A stretch of 62,567 nt of DNA from Flavobacterium sp. (GTDB lineage: Bacteria; Bacteroidota; Bacteroidia; Flavobacteriales; Flavobacteriaceae), in the NCBI GenBank assembly GCA_025351785.1, contig JANXVF010000132.1, positions 1-62,567 on the forward strand. Direction: 5' to 3'. Within the stretch, counting starts at the first letter, position 1, and the number at the start of each line of letters is the position of its first letter. Shown piece by piece: positions 62,221-62,567 of this stretch. Made by a program: the position numbers and the translations under genes. The notes below the pieces were generated by a model. That model searched no databases. It was not told the origin of the DNA and was given only the letters and a program-made list of their open reading frames with translations.

Positions 62221-62567
62221 TTATTTAGCGGTTTTTATTTCAAAAAATCCATATAAAATTAATAAAACTGACAATAAAACAGAAATTAAGCCTATTAAAA
62301 CAGCGTGAATCAAGGCTTTAAAACCGTAGTAGCAAACAATTATTCCGAATAAAATGGAAATAATACCAACAAAAATTTTAAGTTGCAAAAAAGGAGTTTT
62401 ATTTTGAATTTCTTTTCGGGAAATGTATATCAATGTTGCGGTGATTATTAAACAAACTATGCCAATAAAATAATTTACTGCAAAAGGGAAATAGTAAAAA
62501 GAATAAAGAGCTATAAAGATAAAAAACATAGCAATTACAAATCTTAAAGTAGCCCAAAAGTATTTTG
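62221..62567 (-). CDS. partial membrane protein gene cut by the window edge
   Basis: The reading frame stays open to the last base, so the N-terminus lies outside the window; the internal ATG at 62529 is probably not the start (the preceding codons encode FWATLRFVIAM without a stop). At least three to four helices are visible (FFIFIALYSFYYF, VNYFIGIVCLIITATLIYI, LKIFVGIISILFGIIVCYYG, and a C-terminal helix). No family is recognised. A repeat-like element follows its stop codon. Confidence 0.65.
   Translation of the reverse strand, partial: KYFWATLRFVIAMFFIFIALYSFYYFPFAVNYFIGIVCLIITATLIYISRKEIQNKTPFLQLKIFVGIISILFGIIVCYYGFKALIHAVLIGLISVLLSVLLILYGFFEIKTAK

Noticed and set aside
1..62567. CRISPR array, tRNA, rRNA or transposase genes
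   Set aside because: No regular spaced repeats, cloverleaf-like intergenic sequence or DDE/serine recombinase ORF was found on either strand. Small divergent RNAs could be missed by eye.

Overview
The window is from an AT-rich Bacteroidota chromosome, almost certainly family Flavobacteriaceae and probably Flavobacterium or a close relative. Reasons: gldF and gldG (gliding-motility ABC transporter genes known only from this phylum), a ResB-CcsA fusion, many signal peptides ending in A-Q or S-Q, TPR/OM-barrel and CarboxypepD_reg proteins, and matches to the Bacteroidota -7 promoter box TAnnTTTG 4-28 nt ahead of many start codons. No rRNA, tRNA, CRISPR array, prophage or transposase gene was seen. 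Genes are dense and no gene-free gap exceeds 300 bp.

Layout. 1-2.8 kb: gldG-gldF and a small monooxygenase-like gene (minus strand). 2.9-7.8 kb: a membrane protein, then a tight four-gene operon encoding an esterase with a carbohydrate-binding-like N-terminus, an M17 aminopeptidase, an ATP-grasp ligase and an orphan protein. 7.8-13.6 kb: accessory glycan genes (four glycosyltransferases, a DUF6056-type membrane protein, a sugar ketoisomerase-like cupin), ending beside an ftsE-like ATPase gene. 14.5-21.8 kb: a 1004-aa TPR protein, its outer-membrane barrel partner, a Gre-like protein and asparagine synthase. 21.9-27.1 kb: an orphan periplasmic protein, an MFS transporter, TatD, TcdA, a HAD phosphatase, and a single-gene cassette flanked by inverted repeats. 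27.3-31.3 kb: a light/repair cassette (SRPBCC protein, SDR, CPD photolyase, divergent photolyase/cryptochrome). 31.4-36.7 kb: a DUF2911 protein, then a PIG-L deacetylase, a 34-aa membrane peptide and a sodium:solute symporter. 36.8-41.2 kb: an Mla-type lipid-transport operon (MlaE-MlaF-MlaD) and an envelope trio (YtxH, holin-like, hypothetical). 41.3-47.3 kb: an OM barrel protein, an AI-2E family permease, and Maf-UbiA-KdsC-DUF2520. 47.5-62.5 kb: ResB-CcsA, RecG, an M1 aminopeptidase, lipoproteins, a UvrD/PcrA helicase, TsaC/Sua5, and a partial membrane gene at the right edge.

The best candidates for something undescribed are: (i) the esterase/M17/ATP-grasp/orphan operon, whose last ORF has no methionine and follows the ligase stop codon in frame; (ii) the inverted-repeat-flanked single-gene cassette near 26.3-27.2 kb, whose downstream element resembles one beside the gene at the right edge; (iii) the 34-aa membrane peptide one base upstream of the sodium:solute symporter; (iv) the photolyase cassette, whose SDR lacks the catalytic tyrosine and whose second photolyase has a rewritten FAD-site motif. 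Family names come from motif and sequence recognition without database searches.
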